From NCBI GenBank assembly GCA_963785755.1, contig CAWAXG010000063.1, forward strand, positions 1 to 64,000: a stretch of 64,000 nt of DNA, in the 5' to 3' direction. The notes under the pieces were generated by a model. It did not search any database, was not told the DNA's origin, and worked only from the letters and a program-made list of their open reading frames with translations. Positions 62,429-64,000 of the stretch are shown one piece after another (position 1 is the first letter of the stretch; each line of letters starts with the position of its first letter). Made by a program: the position numbers and the translations under genes. Origin of the DNA: JACCXG01 sp963785755. Lineage in GTDB: Bacteria; Acidobacteriota; Vicinamibacteria; Vicinamibacterales; 2-12-FULL-66-21.

Positions 62429-63484
62429 CTACGACCGTCGGTCCGCGATCAGCGCGCGAGGGCGAACCGCCAGGCCGAGCGCTGGCCGCGCGGCTCTCCG
62501 CCAGACGAGCGAACGCTCTTCCGCGCCCGGCGGCGTCGATGGCGCAATGCGGTCCCGGATCCCGAGCGTGAGCGCGATGTTCGCGCGGCCGGAATACACA
62601 GGAAGGATGGCGCCCGCCGTGGAGATGAGGAGCGGCGTGACGCCTGGCCCGTGCCCGGCGACGCTGCTGTCCGAGTGGACGACGACTCCCACGGTGACGG
62701 CGCCGGCACGCCGGCTCGCCCCGAACCGGGCATCCAGCCCGCAGATGGCCACGAAATCGCCAAAGCGCAGCGTGTCCAGCCTGAAGCGGCGCACGAGCCC
62801 GCGATCCGACAGCTGGATGTCGGTATCGCCAAACACCCCTTCCTGCCGTCCGAGTCCCGAACCCATCACGCCGGCGGGCACGATGTGCGTCACAGGCACG
62901 TGCAGGTGGGAGCCGTGTCCACGTACGCCCCATCGGGCCAGCAGGCGCGGTGAAAGATTCATCGCGCGCACGCCAGGGTAATCGCGCAGCGCAAGTCCCT
63001 GCCCGATCGCGGTCACCTGAATGCGATCGCCGATGAGAAGCCGCCTGACGACGTCGGGCTGGAAATCGATGAGCAGATTGTTGATGCCGCCATGCTTGCC
63101 GGTAACGGTGCCGACACTACCGGCGGCCGGGCCGCTGACGACCCTGGCGACGTTGCCGACGCACGAATACAGCAGCAGGCCGCGATTGGGAGCCCCCGGG
63201 CTGCCACCCGCCTCGCGATCCCTGTTGCGTACGGACACCCCCGGCTCGACGTGATCGGCGGCGAGTCCGGTCGCGCGATCGCCAACCCGCTTGTTGAGCG
63301 CGATGCCGCCTGTGCCGGGAACGATCCTCAGCACGCCGTCGCGGCCGATGCGATAAGCGCCACCCCGGACGAGTGCGTTGGCGACCTGGCCGGACACGGC
63401 CATGGCGACCAGCGCTTCGCGATTGGTGCGCGGCGCATCGGGCCTTCGGGCCGGAGGCGTTCGTCGGGTGCTCGGGACCGACAT
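62429..63484 (-). CDS. DUF4438 family protein
   Basis: 351 residues. Begins MSVPSTRRTPPARRPDAPRT and NREALVAMAVSGQVANALV, then the family series: YRIGRDGVLRIVPGTGGIAL, GDRATGLAADHVEPGVS, LLLYSCVGNVARVVSGPAAG, TGKHGGINNLLIDFQPDVVR, GDRIQVTAIGQGLALRDYPG, HVPVTHIVPAGVMGSGLG, GDFVAICGLDARFGASRRAG, VTVGVVVHSDSSVAGHGPGV. The whole DUF4438 core is present. Its function is unknown; the clustered Gly-His-Asp motifs suggest metal or phosphate binding. Two bases downstream of the next gene, so they form an operon. Confidence 0.85.
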   Translation of the reverse strand: MSVPSTRRTPPARRPDAPRTNREALVAMAVSGQVANALVRGGAYRIGRDGVLRIVPGTGGIALNKRVGDRATGLAADHVEPGVSVRNRDREAGGSPGAPNRGLLLYSCVGNVARVVSGPAAGSVGTVTGKHGGINNLLIDFQPDVVRRLLIGDRIQVTAIGQGLALRDYPGVRAMNLSPRLLARWGVRGHGSHLHVPVTHIVPAGVMGSGLGRQEGVFGDTDIQLSDRGLVRRFRLDTLRFGDFVAICGLDARFGASRRAGAVTVGVVVHSDSSVAGHGPGVTPLLISTAGAILPVYSGRANIALTLGIRDRIAPSTPPGAEERSLVWRRAARPALGLAVRPRALIADRRS

Positions 63485-63486
63485 GT

Positions 63487-63996
63487 TCACACCCGATGCC
63501 AGAACACCGACGCACGTCCCCACAACCGCGCGACGCCATCGTCATCGAGTCCTCGGTCAGCTCCGCCGAACACCGGGAAACCAGGGATGATGACGTGCAC
63601 CGCGACCAGGACGATGCCGGCCCAGCCGATCGGCGCCAGTCCGGTACGGGCGAGCGCCACCCGCAGCCAGCGGATCGACGGCGCGTCCGCGTGTGCGACC
63701 TCGGTTGTCGTGACACCCCACGCATCGAGGTAATCACAGAGTGCCGGACGCCGCTTCGCGTCCGCCTCGAGCCGCGTCAGGATGAAGGCTCCATAGGGCT
63801 CGAGGGCCGCGCACAGCGCGACGGCATCGCCGATGCAGGCGGCCACCGTCTGGCCGCGAGGCAAGTCGTACTCGGACTCGGTCATCGCGTGATGCACGCC
63901 GCGCTGCAGCTGTTCGTACCGATCGCGGAGCTTCCGATCGACGTCGGGCGGCGTGAAGCACTCATCGGCCCGCTCGCCGACGTAATAGAGCGGCAA
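63487..63996 (-). CDS. Hypothetical protein, probably truncated by the window edge
   Basis: 169 visible residues from a TTG near the window end: PLYYVGERADECFTPPDVDR, EQLQRGVHHAMTESEYDLPR, GDAVALCAALEPYGAFILTR, ending in a hydrophobic stretch APIGWAGIVLVAVHVIIPGF and GLDDDGVARLWGRASVFWHRV. A single helix near the C-terminus is possible. No family recognised. Transcribed into DUF4438 with a two-base gap. The true start may lie beyond position 64000. Confidence 0.45.
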   Translation of the reverse strand: MPLYYVGERADECFTPPDVDRKLRDRYEQLQRGVHHAMTESEYDLPRGQTVAACIGDAVALCAALEPYGAFILTRLEADAKRRPALCDYLDAWGVTTTEVAHADAPSIRWLRVALARTGLAPIGWAGIVLVAVHVIIPGFPVFGGADRGLDDDGVARLWGRASVFWHRV

Positions 63997-64000
63997 CGCC

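Overview
The window looks like soil Acidobacteriota DNA, most probably Vicinamibacteria-like. This is inferred from content and not from any search. It has four ADOP-type (acidobacterial duplicated orphan permease) MacB/FtsX permeases, several Ser/Thr kinases fused to membrane, zinc-ribbon or TolB-propeller modules, PQQ-propeller and phosphotriesterase-like secreted proteins, high GC, and intergenic gaps filled with short repeated words. Many genes carry single-base frameshifts. These are extremely dense in the first 4 kb and scattered elsewhere, so part of the damage is probably assembly or read error and not true pseudogenisation. I annotate broken genes across their reconstructed length.

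Layout. 1-4030: two tandem paralogous membrane Ser/Thr kinases in many frames, then the 3' end of an amidohydrolase. About 4612-9765: a block of different character (lower GC, alphaproteobacterial look) with a decapitated LysR regulator, two IS1182-family copies (one intact, one broken) and a cytochrome c peroxidase remnant. Genes are truncated at both borders, so this is either an IS-rich transferred island or a chimeric assembly join. 9766-16860: truncated ADOP, LtrA, histone-tail hemerythrin protein, SNF2-SWIM helicase, DUF1569 and SnoaL-like proteins. 16987-30552: pirin, broken kinase-TolB protein, MASE1 histidine kinase, luciferase-like monooxygenase, PQQ protein, sulfatase-modifying-factor-like protein, a tightly overlapping coiled-coil/M14 peptidase/phosphotriesterase operon, and a 7TM-GAF-zinc ribbon-kinase protein.

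30770-36961 is the most interesting region. It has a STAS protein, an ECF sigma factor overlapping (ATGA) a membrane protein with 24 tandem nine-residue repeats, a secreted HELVH metalloprotease-propeller-outer-membrane-barrel protein, and (again ATGA) a PrsW-family intramembrane protease. The set resembles a sigma/anti-sigma/regulated-proteolysis envelope circuit with a non-canonical repeat protein in the anti-sigma position.

36991-46450: TIM-barrel epimerase, M24 peptidase, MerR plus VIT-VWA operon with a promoter-embedded dyad, DUF2723 membrane protein and alkaline phosphatase. 46450-59125: LamG-PASTA surface protein remnant, three ADOP permeases, a membrane MutS-like ATPase, and a four-helix-bundle (23S-IVP) gene bracketed by inverted word repeats. 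59243-64000: hypothetical proteins, a frameshifted response regulator, a LuxR-type regulator and a DUF4438 protein.

A recurring theme is gaps filled with short-word repeats (GGTGATC, GGGTTCAA, GCACGTA, AACTCCC, CAAGTACC). Several have direct and inverted arms, forming large hairpins at gene ends. No rRNA, tRNA or CRISPR array was seen.
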